Shown: positions 46,732 through 54,882 of the stretch, one piece after another
Numbering within the stretch: the first letter of the stretch is position 1
Layout of the letters: the number at the start of each line of letters is the position of its first letter
Assembly: GCF_947495275.1 (NCBI RefSeq)
Contig: NZ_CANLYL010000009.1
Coordinates: forward strand, 62,001 to 126,000
Direction: 5' to 3'
Length of the DNA stretch: 64,000 bases
Source: an uncultured Roseobacter sp.
GTDB taxonomy: Bacteria; Pseudomonadota; Alphaproteobacteria; Rhodobacterales; Rhodobacteraceae
Notes under the pieces: generated by a model
The model's input: only the letters and a program-made list of their open reading frames with translations
What the model was told of the DNA's origin: nothing
Databases searched by the model: none
Program-made: the position numbers and the translations under genes

Positions 46732-47552
46732 GTTTTCGTTGGGCGGCGGACGAAGGACAAACGCTCGCAGCAGGTGACGCGGCTCTGGAATACAGGTGCT
46801 ACGGTCCACCTCCTGGATCGACGCCGACGCTCGTGTTGCTGCATGAAGGATTGGGATCGGTTGATCTTTGGCGTGATGTCCCCCGAAAAATTGCCGAAGC
46901 CACCGGACTTGGTGTGCTCGCATATTCGCGACAAGGGCATGGGCGGTCTTCGCAAGCAAGCCTGCCGCGTCCCCTGGATTACATGACGCGCGAAGCGGAG
47001 AATACGCTCGGAAAGGTGCTGGATGCTGCGGGCATTACGGCAACCATTCTTCTGGGCCATTCTGATGGGGCGACGATCGCTGGCATTTATGCCGGTTCAG
47101 TCAGCGATATGCGGGTCAGAGGTCTGATCCTTATCGCGCCGCATTTTTTCACTGAACCGATCGGGCTTTCCGCGATACGTGCTGCGGGAAAGGATTTCGA
47201 CGCCAGTGACCTGCGTGCGAAGCTGTCCCGATACCACGATGATGCCGACGCTCTCTTCCGGGGATGGCACGACGTTTGGGTTCATCCGGAATTTGAAACC
47301 TGGAACGTGGCGGATGCGATTGATCATTGGCGCATTCCGGTTCTTGCTCTTCAGGGGACGGATGATCCCTATGGCAGTCTGGCGCAGATCGACGAGATCG
47401 AGACCCGTGTCTATTCTCCGCTTGAACGCGTGATCCTGCGCGATTGCGGGCATGCACCGCATCTGGAGCGCCCGGAAGAAACAAAACGGGCGATTGTCGC
47501 ATTCTGCGCCCGACTTGTGCGACTGGAGCAGGAAGATGTCTTGCTCTCCTGA
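46728..47552 (+). CDS. Alpha/beta hydrolase in the benzoate operon
   Basis: A 274-residue alpha/beta-fold hydrolase. The nucleophile elbow is GHSDG (110-114, Ser112), the oxyanion region is LHEGLGS (39-45), and the catalytic histidine is in CGHAPHLERPEE near residue 240. The GTG start overlaps the bclA stop and it overlaps the next gene by 17 bases. It may hydrolyse a stray CoA or ester intermediate of benzoate breakdown; this is inferred only from context. Hydrolases of this fold are common next to box genes. Confidence 0.85.
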   Translation: MSFRWAADEGQTLAAGDAALEYRCYGPPPGSTPTLVLLHEGLGSVDLWRDVPRKIAEATGLGVLAYSRQGHGRSSQASLPRPLDYMTREAENTLGKVLDAAGITATILLGHSDGATIAGIYAGSVSDMRVRGLILIAPHFFTEPIGLSAIRAAGKDFDASDLRAKLSRYHDDADALFRGWHDVWVHPEFETWNVADAIDHWRIPVLALQGTDDPYGSLAQIDEIETRVYSPLERVILRDCGHAPHLERPEETKRAIVAFCARLVRLEQEDVLLS

Positions 47553-47997
47553 TCTTCCCGAAGGTGTCCCGCGCCCCCCGCATGTCTACGTGCCGGGCAA
47601 GACGGACCGACACCCGGAAGACTGGTTCGACGGGATCAAGGCAAGCGCGTTGACAGCGAAGACCCCGCAGGCACTGCATCAGACCGCGGCATTCCAGACC
47701 GGTTTGGCGTATCTGGAGGCTGGTTACTTCTGGGAGTGCCATGAAGTGTTGGAGGCTGTTTGGCTTCAGACAGTTGTTCCAAGCGCGGAGCGTGACATGG
47801 TGCAGGCCCTGATCCAACTGGCCAACGCGCAGCTGAAACTGTTGATGGAGCGCCCGCGCGCAACCCTGCGGTTATGCGAAACGGTTGGCGCGCATTTGGA
47901 GCGCTGCCCCCAGAGTGCTGTAACGCTGGGGCTTTGGCCGGCTGCTATCCGTGCGCAGATGGAAGATGTTCAGAAACGCGCGGATGATGAATTATAG
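47536..47997 (+). CDS. DUF309 family protein
   Basis: A 153-residue helical protein of the DUF309 family. The family signature is AYLEAGYFWECHEVLEAVW (about 55-73), with conserved His and Glu. The function is unknown. The ATG at 47536 directly follows an AGGAAG site and lies inside the end of the hydrolase gene. The stop is immediately followed by the TGCA site ahead of boxC, so the gene appears to end the bclA operon. Confidence 0.82.
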   Translation: MSCSPDLPEGVPRPPHVYVPGKTDRHPEDWFDGIKASALTAKTPQALHQTAAFQTGLAYLEAGYFWECHEVLEAVWLQTVVPSAERDMVQALIQLANAQLKLLMERPRATLRLCETVGAHLERCPQSAVTLGLWPAAIRAQMEDVQKRADDEL

Positions 47998-48032
47998 TGC
48001 ATTAAAAGTTGGGATATTGTCCGATTTTTGCA
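47993..48032 (+). promoter_or_regulatory. Candidate BoxR operator region upstream of boxC
   Basis: TATAGTGCATTAA (47993-48005, overlapping the DUF309 stop) and a second TGCA at 48029-48032, 31 bases on. The first is identical at 12 of 13 positions to the site ahead of bclA. A TTGGGA (48009-48014) and CTTATA (48033-48038) could form the promoter. Confidence 0.6.
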
Positions 48033-48117
48033 CTTATATGTGCTTTACGGCCAAACATACGGAACTATAATTCATTATGAAGCAGAATGGCGTCCTCTGG
48101 CGCTAGAAGGTGCCAAA

Positions 48118-49776
48118 GTGACCAAACACATCGATTTTCAGGTCGACCCGAATTCAATGAAGCACTGGCGCGTCAGTTATGACGGCGCAGTGGCCAACCT
48201 TTACATGGATGTCGACGAGCAAGGCGGACTTTTTGAGGGATATGAGCTCAAATTGAACTCTTATGATCTGGGGGTTGATATTGAGCTTGCGGATGTCGTT
48301 CAGCGCATGCGGTTCGAACACCCTGAGGTTAAGGTTGTTGTCTTGCGCTCTGCGAAGGACAAGGTTTTTTGCGCAGGCGCCAACATCCGTATGCTGGGAG
48401 GGGCTGCCCATGCGCATAAGGTGAACTTCTGCAAATTCACCAATGAAACGCGCAATACTTTCGAAGCAGCGCTCCAGGACAGTGGCCAGAACTATATCTG
48501 CGCTGTGAGGGGTGCTTGTGCAGGTGGCGGCTATGAGCTGGCGCTGGCGTGCAATCACATCATGCTGACGGACGACAGCACCTCGTCTGTGGCGCTGCCG
48601 GAGGTGCCATTGCTCGCCGTTCTGCCGGGAACGGGCGGGCTGACGCGTGTGACCGACAAGCGCAAGGTGCGGCGGGATCTGGCGGATGTCTTTTGTTCGG
48701 TTGAAGAGGGGGTCAAAGGCAAGCGGGCGCTGGATTGGAAGCTGGTGGATGAGGTGATACCGAACTCCAAATTTGATGAAACCGTTGCCGCACGCGCTCA
48801 GGAGCTCGCCGCTAATTCAGCCAAATCTGATGTCCCGCAGGGCATTGAGCTTAAGCCCCTGTCTCGCAGGATAGGCGAAAGTGACGTGCAATATTCAACC
48901 GTGGGCATTGAGATCGACCGGGGCGGGCGACGTGCGATCATCACGATCCAGGGGCCAAAGGAGGCCGCACCTGCTGACATGAACGCCTTCACAGCCGAGG
49001 GGTCGGACGCATGGTTGCTGCGCTGTGCGCGCGAATTAGATGACGCGATCCTGCACCTTCGAACCAACGAAGATGAATTGGGTCTGATCGAATTCCGGAC
49101 ACAAGGTGATCCTGATCTGGTGTGCGCTCATGAGGCGGTTTTACTGACCGACAAGGAGCACTGGCTAGCAAATGAGGTTCTGTGTCTATGGAAGCGCGTG
49201 CTCAAGCGCATTGATATGACCTCGCGCAGCCTCGTGGCGATGATCGAACACGGTTCGTGTTTCGCTGGGGTTCTGGCGGAAATTCTCTGGGCGGTGGACC
49301 GCAGCTACATGATGCTGGACGATTTTGAGGATGACGATCGTCCGATGGCTTCGGTCATGCTGAGTGAAGCCAATTTCGGTCAATACCCGATGGGCAATGA
49401 TCTCAGTCGCCTCGCGACCCGTTTCTATGGTGACCCGGAACAGGTGGAAACTCTGAAGACCCGTACCGGAGAGCTTTTGGAGGCAGAGGACGCAGAGACG
49501 CTGGGTCTCGTTACTTACGCCTATGACGACATCGACTGGGACGACGAAGTGCGTCTTTTCCGCGAGGAGCGTGCGAGTTTTTCGCCCGATGCGATGACGG
49601 GGCTTGAAGCAAATCTGCGGTTTGCCGGGCCGGAAACGATGGAAACGCGTATTTTTGGTCGACTCACAGCTTGGCAAAACTGGATTTTCCAGCGCCCGAA
49701 TGCCGTGGGTCCTGAAGGTGCGTTGCAGCGATACGGGTCCGGCTTGCGGGCCGACTACAATATGCAGCGCGTCTGA
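48118..49776 (+). CDS. boxC: 2,3-epoxybenzoyl-CoA dihydrolase (benzoyl-CoA-dihydrodiol lyase)
   Basis: A 552-residue enzyme of the crotonase superfamily that opens the ring of 2,3-epoxybenzoyl-CoA to 3,4-dehydroadipyl-CoA semialdehyde plus formate. The N-terminal half has the crotonase oxyanion blocks KVFCAGANIRML and RGACAGGGYELALAC; the second half is a divergent crotonase-like repeat. Length fits BoxC (about 550). The GTG at 48118 has AGAAGG upstream and starts the similarity; an earlier frame from 48028 is leader. boxB follows after 44 bp. Confidence 0.92.
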   Translation: MTKHIDFQVDPNSMKHWRVSYDGAVANLYMDVDEQGGLFEGYELKLNSYDLGVDIELADVVQRMRFEHPEVKVVVLRSAKDKVFCAGANIRMLGGAAHAHKVNFCKFTNETRNTFEAALQDSGQNYICAVRGACAGGGYELALACNHIMLTDDSTSSVALPEVPLLAVLPGTGGLTRVTDKRKVRRDLADVFCSVEEGVKGKRALDWKLVDEVIPNSKFDETVAARAQELAANSAKSDVPQGIELKPLSRRIGESDVQYSTVGIEIDRGGRRAIITIQGPKEAAPADMNAFTAEGSDAWLLRCARELDDAILHLRTNEDELGLIEFRTQGDPDLVCAHEAVLLTDKEHWLANEVLCLWKRVLKRIDMTSRSLVAMIEHGSCFAGVLAEILWAVDRSYMMLDDFEDDDRPMASVMLSEANFGQYPMGNDLSRLATRFYGDPEQVETLKTRTGELLEAEDAETLGLVTYAYDDIDWDDEVRLFREERASFSPDAMTGLEANLRFAGPETMETRIFGRLTAWQNWIFQRPNAVGPEGALQRYGSGLRADYNMQRV

Positions 49777-49820
49777 GAAACAAACGTAATCGTCGGGCTG
49801 CCGTCTGACAGGAGGAAAGA

Positions 49821-51272
49821 ATGCTCGATCTCATCAACGTCAGTTACGACAGTCAAATCCCAAACAATGTCGGTCTGAGCTCGGATAAAAAAGTGCTGAA
49901 GGCGCTCGAAAAATGGCACCCGGGATATATCAACTGGTGGAACGATCTGATCCCTCAGAACTTTCAGGACAGCATGGTCTATCTGCGGACGGCTGTGTCC
50001 GTTGACCCCAAGGGATGGGCAAAGTTCGACTATGTGAAAATGCCCGAATACCGTTGGGGTGTCCTTTTGGCACCGGCGGTCGAGGACCGAAAGATCCCCA
50101 TGGGAGAGCACCACGGCGAACTGGCCTGGCAAGAGGTTCCGGGTGAGTATCGCAACATGCTCAAGCGCCTGATCGTCATCCAGGGTGATACCGAACCCGG
50201 CTCGGTTGAGCAGCAAAGGTTCCTGGGGCTTACGGCACCTTCGCTTTACGACATGCGCAATCTCTTTCAGGTCAATGTGGAAGAGGGTCGGCATCTTTGG
50301 GCGATGGTGTATTTGCTACAGAAGTACTTCGGCCGCGACGGTCGTGAAGAGGCAAATGATTTGCTCGTGCGGTCATCGGGCAGCGAAGAAGCGCCGCGGA
50401 TGCTGGGGGCGTTCAACGAAGAAACGCCTGATTGGCTGTCGTTTTTCATGTTCACCTATTTCACGGATCGCGACGGCAAGATGCAGCTGGAAAGCCTGGC
50501 GCAATCGGGTTTCGACCCGCTGTCGCGCACTTGCCGTTTCATGTTGACCGAAGAAGCACACCACATGTTTGTGGGCGAAACCGGTGTCGGGCGCACCATT
50601 CAGGCCACTCTGGAGGCTATGAACAAGCACGGGATCAGCGATCCCTTTGACATCAACAAGATCCGCGACCTCGGGGTCATTGATCTGCCGACGATCCAGA
50701 AGAAGCTGAACCTGCACTATACGCTCAGCCTTGATCTTTTTGGGCAGGAGGTCTCCACCAACGCCGCCAATGCGTTCAACGCCGGTATCAAGGGGCGTTA
50801 CATGGAGCAGCGCATTGACGATGATCACAAGCTGCAAGATGACACCTATGCCGTCACATCAATACAGGACGGTCAGATCGTCACAGAAGACGCGCCTGCG
50901 TTGACCGCCATAAACATGCGCTTGCGGGACGATTATGTGCGTGACGCGGCGGGTGGAGTTGGCCGCTGGAACAAGGCAATCGCCAAAGCGGGTGTCGCGT
51001 TTGAACTGAAGTTACCGCATGAAGGTTTCCACCGTCAGATCGGTGTCTTTTCGTCGGTTGCTGTGGACCCGTCAGGCAACATCATTTCGACCGCGGCATG
51101 GGAGGCACAGAAAGACGACTGGTTGCCGACAAAGGCGGATGGCGATTTCATTCAGTCTTTGATGGTGCCGTGCTACGAGCCGGGGCAGTACGCGTCCTGG
51201 ATCGCGCCACCGAAGGTCGGCATTGATAACAAGCCCGGAGATTTCGAGTATGTAAAACTGCACATGGCTTGA
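49821..51272 (+). CDS. boxB: Benzoyl-CoA 2,3-epoxidase, oxygenase component BoxB
   Basis: A 483-residue class I diiron oxygenase that adds one oxygen atom to benzoyl-CoA to give 2,3-epoxybenzoyl-CoA, using electrons from BoxA. The two ExxH iron-ligand motifs are EEGRH (154-158) and EEAHH (244-248), with further acidic ligands expected around 120-124 and 208-218. It starts with ATG behind AGGAGG. It is followed by a small Cys-rich ORF and boxA in one operon. Confidence 0.93.
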   Translation: MLDLINVSYDSQIPNNVGLSSDKKVLKALEKWHPGYINWWNDLIPQNFQDSMVYLRTAVSVDPKGWAKFDYVKMPEYRWGVLLAPAVEDRKIPMGEHHGELAWQEVPGEYRNMLKRLIVIQGDTEPGSVEQQRFLGLTAPSLYDMRNLFQVNVEEGRHLWAMVYLLQKYFGRDGREEANDLLVRSSGSEEAPRMLGAFNEETPDWLSFFMFTYFTDRDGKMQLESLAQSGFDPLSRTCRFMLTEEAHHMFVGETGVGRTIQATLEAMNKHGISDPFDINKIRDLGVIDLPTIQKKLNLHYTLSLDLFGQEVSTNAANAFNAGIKGRYMEQRIDDDHKLQDDTYAVTSIQDGQIVTEDAPALTAINMRLRDDYVRDAAGGVGRWNKAIAKAGVAFELKLPHEGFHRQIGVFSSVAVDPSGNIISTAAWEAQKDDWLPTKADGDFIQSLMVPCYEPGQYASWIAPPKVGIDNKPGDFEYVKLHMA

Positions 51273-51357
51273 TCCAAGTCAACGCAATCGTAACGCAGGC
51301 TGATCAAACTGGTCTGCGTCACCGCCAGTGACCTTTCGTTTCAAAGGAGACCGGACC

Positions 51358-51501
51358 ATGCAAGCTAAGACCATGAAAACGCCCGTGATGTTGCAACAAA
51401 ACTGCCTCGGATGCCCCGATTGTAAAGGCATATGCCGGGAGCTCTATGAACTTGCGTTTTTGCCGAATCTGGTGTTGCAGCGGTCCGCTGCCAGTCCATG
51501 A
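51358..51501 (+). CDS. 47-residue Cys-rich protein between boxB and boxA
   Basis: A short open frame behind a strong AAAGGAGA site 9 bases before the ATG. It encodes 47 residues with C16, C19, C22 and C26, spaced C-x2-C-x2-C-x3-C (NCLGCPDCKGICREL), followed by a hydrophobic-rich end. The spacing equals one half of a ferredoxin [4Fe-4S] site, but the usual proline after the last Cys is missing. The stop overlaps the boxA ATG (ATGA). I do not recognise a named family. An iron-sulfur or zinc role assisting the BoxAB oxygenase is a guess. Confidence 0.7.
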   Translation: MQAKTMKTPVMLQQNCLGCPDCKGICRELYELAFLPNLVLQRSAASP

Positions 51502-52694
51502 ACAAGCCGGTAAAACAACACCTAATTGATCCTGAAATCTGCATCCGCTGCTATACCTGCGAGATGACCTGCCCCATTGGCGCCATTCAACATGACAACA
51601 ACAATGTCGTCGTTGACCCTGATACCTGTAATTTCTGTATGGATTGTATCCCGGTGTGCCCCACCGGGTCGATTGACGAATGGCGCGTGGTGGAAACGCC
51701 CTACAGCCTTGATCAGCAATTCGACTTCGAAGAATTGCCAGAGCAGCAAGACATCGCGTCAGAACCTGACGCGCAGGATGACGGGATTGAAGCGCACGAC
51801 GATGTGGTCGCGGCTCTGCTCGCCGAAGCCCACAAGGGGGCGGGGGGGAAGGCCAAGGCACCGACGTCTGCGTCAAAACCTACGATCAACCTATACAATC
51901 TGGGCAATCCGGCGACGGCGAAAGTCCAAGGCAACTACCGTCTCACAGAAGCAGATAGTGATAGCGATGTCCGGCACATCATTCTTGATCTGTCGAATTT
52001 GCCTTTTCCTGTCCTGGAGGGTCAAAGCATCGGGATCATTGCACCTGGTCTGGATGACAAGGGGCAGCCTCACTTACCGCGCCTGTATTCCATCTCAAGT
52101 CCACGGGACGGCGAAAGGCCAGGTTTCAACAATGTTTCTCTTACGGTGAAACGTGAAGACAAAGGTGTCTGTTCGAACTACGTGTGCGATCTCGGAAAAG
52201 GCGACGAGGTTCAAATCACAGGGCCTTTTGGGTCTACGTTCCTGATGCCCTCCGATCCGAATGCGCATTTGCTGATGATCTGTACCGGCACCGGGTCCGC
52301 GCCCTTCCGCGGCTTTACCATGCGCAGGCAACGCGAATTACCGTCCGTAAAGGATAGTCTGACGCTGGTCTTTGGCGCGCGCAGCCCGCGTGATCTGCCT
52401 TATTTCGGGCCTCTCAAGAAGGTGCCAGACACCTTCATGCGCAAGGAATTTGCTTTTAGTCGCCAAAAGGATGCGCCTAAGCAATATGTGCAGGACAAGC
52501 TGCGTGAACAGTCGCAAACGATTGCCGAACTGCTTGGTGATACCCATACTCACATCTACATTTGTGGACTAAAAGCGATGGAGCAGGGTGTCGAAGAAGC
52601 CATGAGTGATATCGCAAGAGGGGTGGGTTTGCATTGGTCAGAGCTACGAGACCAAATGCGTGATGCGGGGCGGTATCACGTCGAAACTTACTGA
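51498..52694 (+). CDS. boxA: Benzoyl-CoA 2,3-epoxidase, reductase component BoxA
   Basis: A 398-residue iron-sulfur flavoprotein. It starts with two [4Fe-4S] motifs: C15, C18, C21, C25 and C44, C47, C50, C54. A linker (about 80-130) is followed by a ferredoxin-NADP reductase-like domain with PRLYSISSP for FAD and the GTGSAPFRGF NADPH loop. It passes electrons from NADPH to BoxB. The ATG at 51498 overlaps the stop of the small Cys-rich ORF. Confidence 0.93.
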   Translation: MNKPVKQHLIDPEICIRCYTCEMTCPIGAIQHDNNNVVVDPDTCNFCMDCIPVCPTGSIDEWRVVETPYSLDQQFDFEELPEQQDIASEPDAQDDGIEAHDDVVAALLAEAHKGAGGKAKAPTSASKPTINLYNLGNPATAKVQGNYRLTEADSDSDVRHIILDLSNLPFPVLEGQSIGIIAPGLDDKGQPHLPRLYSISSPRDGERPGFNNVSLTVKREDKGVCSNYVCDLGKGDEVQITGPFGSTFLMPSDPNAHLLMICTGTGSAPFRGFTMRRQRELPSVKDSLTLVFGARSPRDLPYFGPLKKVPDTFMRKEFAFSRQKDAPKQYVQDKLREQSQTIAELLGDTHTHIYICGLKAMEQGVEEAMSDIARGVGLHWSELRDQMRDAGRYHVETY

Positions 52695-52744
52695 TGGCCA
52701 AGAAAAAAATATGCGACATTTTGCCATAATGACCTGAAATTCGA

Positions 52745-52778
52745 TGCATCTGGACTAGTTCCCTATGAGTCTTATGCA
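52745..52778 (+). promoter_or_regulatory. Candidate BoxR operator upstream of boxR
   Basis: Two TGCA elements exactly 30 bases apart (52745 and 52775), the second within TTATGCATTA, 19 bases before the boxR start. The spacing matches the 30 and 31 bases seen before bclA and boxC and suggests autoregulation. Confidence 0.5.
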
Positions 52779-52796
52779 TTATTTTTCGAGTACGGG

Positions 52797-53693
52797 ATGT
52801 CCATGTCTGAGGTAATCACCCAACCCAAAACCACGTCAAAGGTCATATCGCGTTTGGCGACGCGCGTGCGCGAGGCGCGCAAGGCGCAGGGATTGCCACG
52901 GCGTGCATTGTCAGAACGTTCCGGCGTCTCGCCGCGCTATCTGGCGCAGCTTGAGGCTGGCGAGGGGAATATATCGATTGCGTTGTTGCAGCGCATTTCG
53001 GATGCCCTTGATATCAAGATCGAACATTTGCTTTCAGAAAATGCGCCCTGGGATCTGGAGGTGCAGCGTGTGGCGATGCTCTACCGGCATGCGCCGGAAA
53101 GCGTCCAACAACAGGTTCGCGCTATTCTCGCACCGCAAAACCCTGCCACGCTCAGGGCAGGTCGCATCTGCCTGATCGGCCTGCGTGGCGCAGGCAAGAG
53201 CACTTTGGGCAAATTGGCGGGAGAGGCGCTTCGGCTGCCGTTTGTCGAATTGAACAAGGAAATCGAAACCCACACCGGCATGCCATTGTCCGAAGTGATG
53301 GCGTTTTATGGACAGGACGGTTACCGCGGTCTTGAAGCCGAAGCCGTGTCGCGGATTGTTGAACGCCACGACAAGGTGATCCTGGCGGTCGCGGGAGGGC
53401 TAGTGGCCGAAGAAAGAACCTATGCGCAGGTATTGGAGCGCTTTCACACCGTTTGGTTACGAACCTCGCCGGCTGAACACATGCAACGAGTGCGGGCGCA
53501 GGGTGACTTGCGACCCATGCGGAACAACCCGGCGGCAATGCAGCAACTCAAGGCATTGCTGCAGTCGCGTACGCCGCTTTACGAACGCGCAGAGGCCCGG
53601 ATCGATACCTCGAACAGGACCGTTTCGACCTCCTTGAATGATCTGATCAAGGTCATTGCGTCAAATCGGTTCCTGGAATTTCCCGGCGCATGA
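52797..53693 (+). CDS. boxR: Benzoyl-CoA-responsive transcriptional regulator BoxR
   Basis: A 298-residue regulator of the BzdR/BoxR type. An N-terminal HTH_3 DNA-binding domain (about 19-82, RRALSERSGVSPRYLAQLE) is fused to a shikimate-kinase-like domain with P-loop GLRGAGKST (128-136), which binds benzoyl-CoA as effector. In characterised systems it represses box genes until benzoyl-CoA accumulates. The next gene overlaps it by four bases. A second ATG at 52803 is an alternative start. Confidence 0.9.
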   Translation: MSMSEVITQPKTTSKVISRLATRVREARKAQGLPRRALSERSGVSPRYLAQLEAGEGNISIALLQRISDALDIKIEHLLSENAPWDLEVQRVAMLYRHAPESVQQQVRAILAPQNPATLRAGRICLIGLRGAGKSTLGKLAGEALRLPFVELNKEIETHTGMPLSEVMAFYGQDGYRGLEAEAVSRIVERHDKVILAVAGGLVAEERTYAQVLERFHTVWLRTSPAEHMQRVRAQGDLRPMRNNPAAMQQLKALLQSRTPLYERAEARIDTSNRTVSTSLNDLIKVIASNRFLEFPGA

Positions 53694-54325
53694 ACGAAAG
53701 CGCGATTGGTCTGGCCCTGCAAGCCGCCCTGCGATCAATGTCAGAAGTATTGTTGTTCGAGGCCACCAATCCCTGGGAACTGGATGAGGCCATGACGGAG
53801 TTCGGATTTTCAAGAGGCGCTTGTGAGGCGCAAGACATCGAGGGTTTGGATGTAGCACTTGCGCATAACAGTCAATTGGGCTGCCATCAGATCTCCCCGA
53901 TCCTTCCCAGAATGGTCGCAGAAGGCCGCTTGGGCCGTAAGGTTGGGGTTGGCTGGTATCGTTATCCGGGAGGCGGCGGATTGGTGATCGACCCGCTTGT
54001 CGAGGATTTGCTGCGCGAGGAGGCGCGGTTTGCAGGGATCACGCGGCGCGATATGTCGAATAATGAGATTGTCGCGCATCTTACGCTGGCCTTGCTCAAC
54101 GCCTCTGCGGATATTATGGCCAACACAAGTCTTTCGAATGTCGGGCAGGTTAACGATGCGAGCATCAAGTACCTTGGGTTTCCGGCGGCAACCGGCGGCG
54201 TCCTCAGCTACGCTGCTGGAGTGGGGATCGATGCAATCCTTGCGCGACTGACAGAGCCGCACTACGGGCCGTCGAAGGCAATGAAGATCAGCAACCACCT
54301 TGAACTGTTGCGAGGTCAGCTTTGA
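53690..54325 (+). CDS. Stand-alone 3-hydroxyacyl-CoA dehydrogenase C-terminal domain protein
   Basis: A 211-residue protein that matches only the C-terminal (3HCDH) part of FadB/FadJ-type dehydrogenases. It carries two copies of the helical domain, the first including AMTEFGFSRGACEAQDIEGLD and the second DRI-type helices from about 110. There is no Rossmann NAD-binding or hydratase domain, so it should not be active alone. The ATG overlaps the boxR stop (ATGA), so it is probably still translated. It may be a decayed dehydrogenase or a partner of a separate NAD-binding protein. Confidence 0.7.
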   Translation: MNESAIGLALQAALRSMSEVLLFEATNPWELDEAMTEFGFSRGACEAQDIEGLDVALAHNSQLGCHQISPILPRMVAEGRLGRKVGVGWYRYPGGGGLVIDPLVEDLLREEARFAGITRRDMSNNEIVAHLTLALLNASADIMANTSLSNVGQVNDASIKYLGFPAATGGVLSYAAGVGIDAILARLTEPHYGPSKAMKISNHLELLRGQL

Positions 54326-54804
54326 CCGATCAGGATCAGGGTTGCCAAACCCCATAGCGTCATCTGGAAATGCGTATTTTGAGCGCCCTCGTGGCAGAAC
54401 CAATAACAAAAATGATTTCCGACAATCAAAAATCCTGCCCAGATGGTGGTGAAACTCAGGGCACCGAGCATTGCGATAATGCGTCCTGCTTCGAACGCAT
54501 CGGGATTACGGATACCGATCAACAGCCCCAAAACACCAAGCCACAATAGAATACAGGTCACGAATTCCGCGACCAGAACACAACGGAACGCAAACTGCTG
54601 CGTTTGCCGATTTGTGATGGCCCTATGGGCGACGGCTTTGAACTCTTCGGGATATTGCGCGCGCATACGTGTCATGGCGAGCACTTCGGCGGTGTATTTT
54701 TCATTTACTGATGGATGCAGAAAATTGTCTTTGAGGCCTAAGGTCAGCCACAATGCGATTAACCCTGTAGCGACCGCCTGTGCCAGTAGGAGCGTGGCTT
54801 CCAT
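54316..54804 (-). CDS. DUF2165 family small integral membrane protein
   Basis: A 162-residue membrane protein with about four helices (about 6-24, 72-95, 108-122, 142-160) and the FWAGFLIVGNHFCYWF-type block of DUF2165. The function is unknown. I start at ATG 54804; a TTG at 54837 would add 11 residues. Its 3' end overlaps the last bases of the convergent dehydrogenase-domain gene. Confidence 0.75.
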   Translation of the reverse strand: MEATLLLAQAVATGLIALWLTLGLKDNFLHPSVNEKYTAEVLAMTRMRAQYPEEFKAVAHRAITNRQTQQFAFRCVLVAEFVTCILLWLGVLGLLIGIRNPDAFEAGRIIAMLGALSFTTIWAGFLIVGNHFCYWFCHEGAQNTHFQMTLWGLATLILIGQS

Positions 54805-54837
54805 CTTGAAATTTTCCGGAATTCGCAGTGCTTGCAA

Positions 54838-54868
54838 TAAAAAAGGGCCGTGCGAACACGGCCCTTTG
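54838..54868 (-). terminator. Rho-independent terminator after the peptide-binding protein gene
   Basis: Perfect AAAGGGCCGTG / CACGGCCCTTT stem with a four-base loop, followed on the minus strand by TTTTTTATT, 15 bases past the stop. Confidence 0.88.
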
Positions 54869-54882
54869 TAACGTGATCTCTA

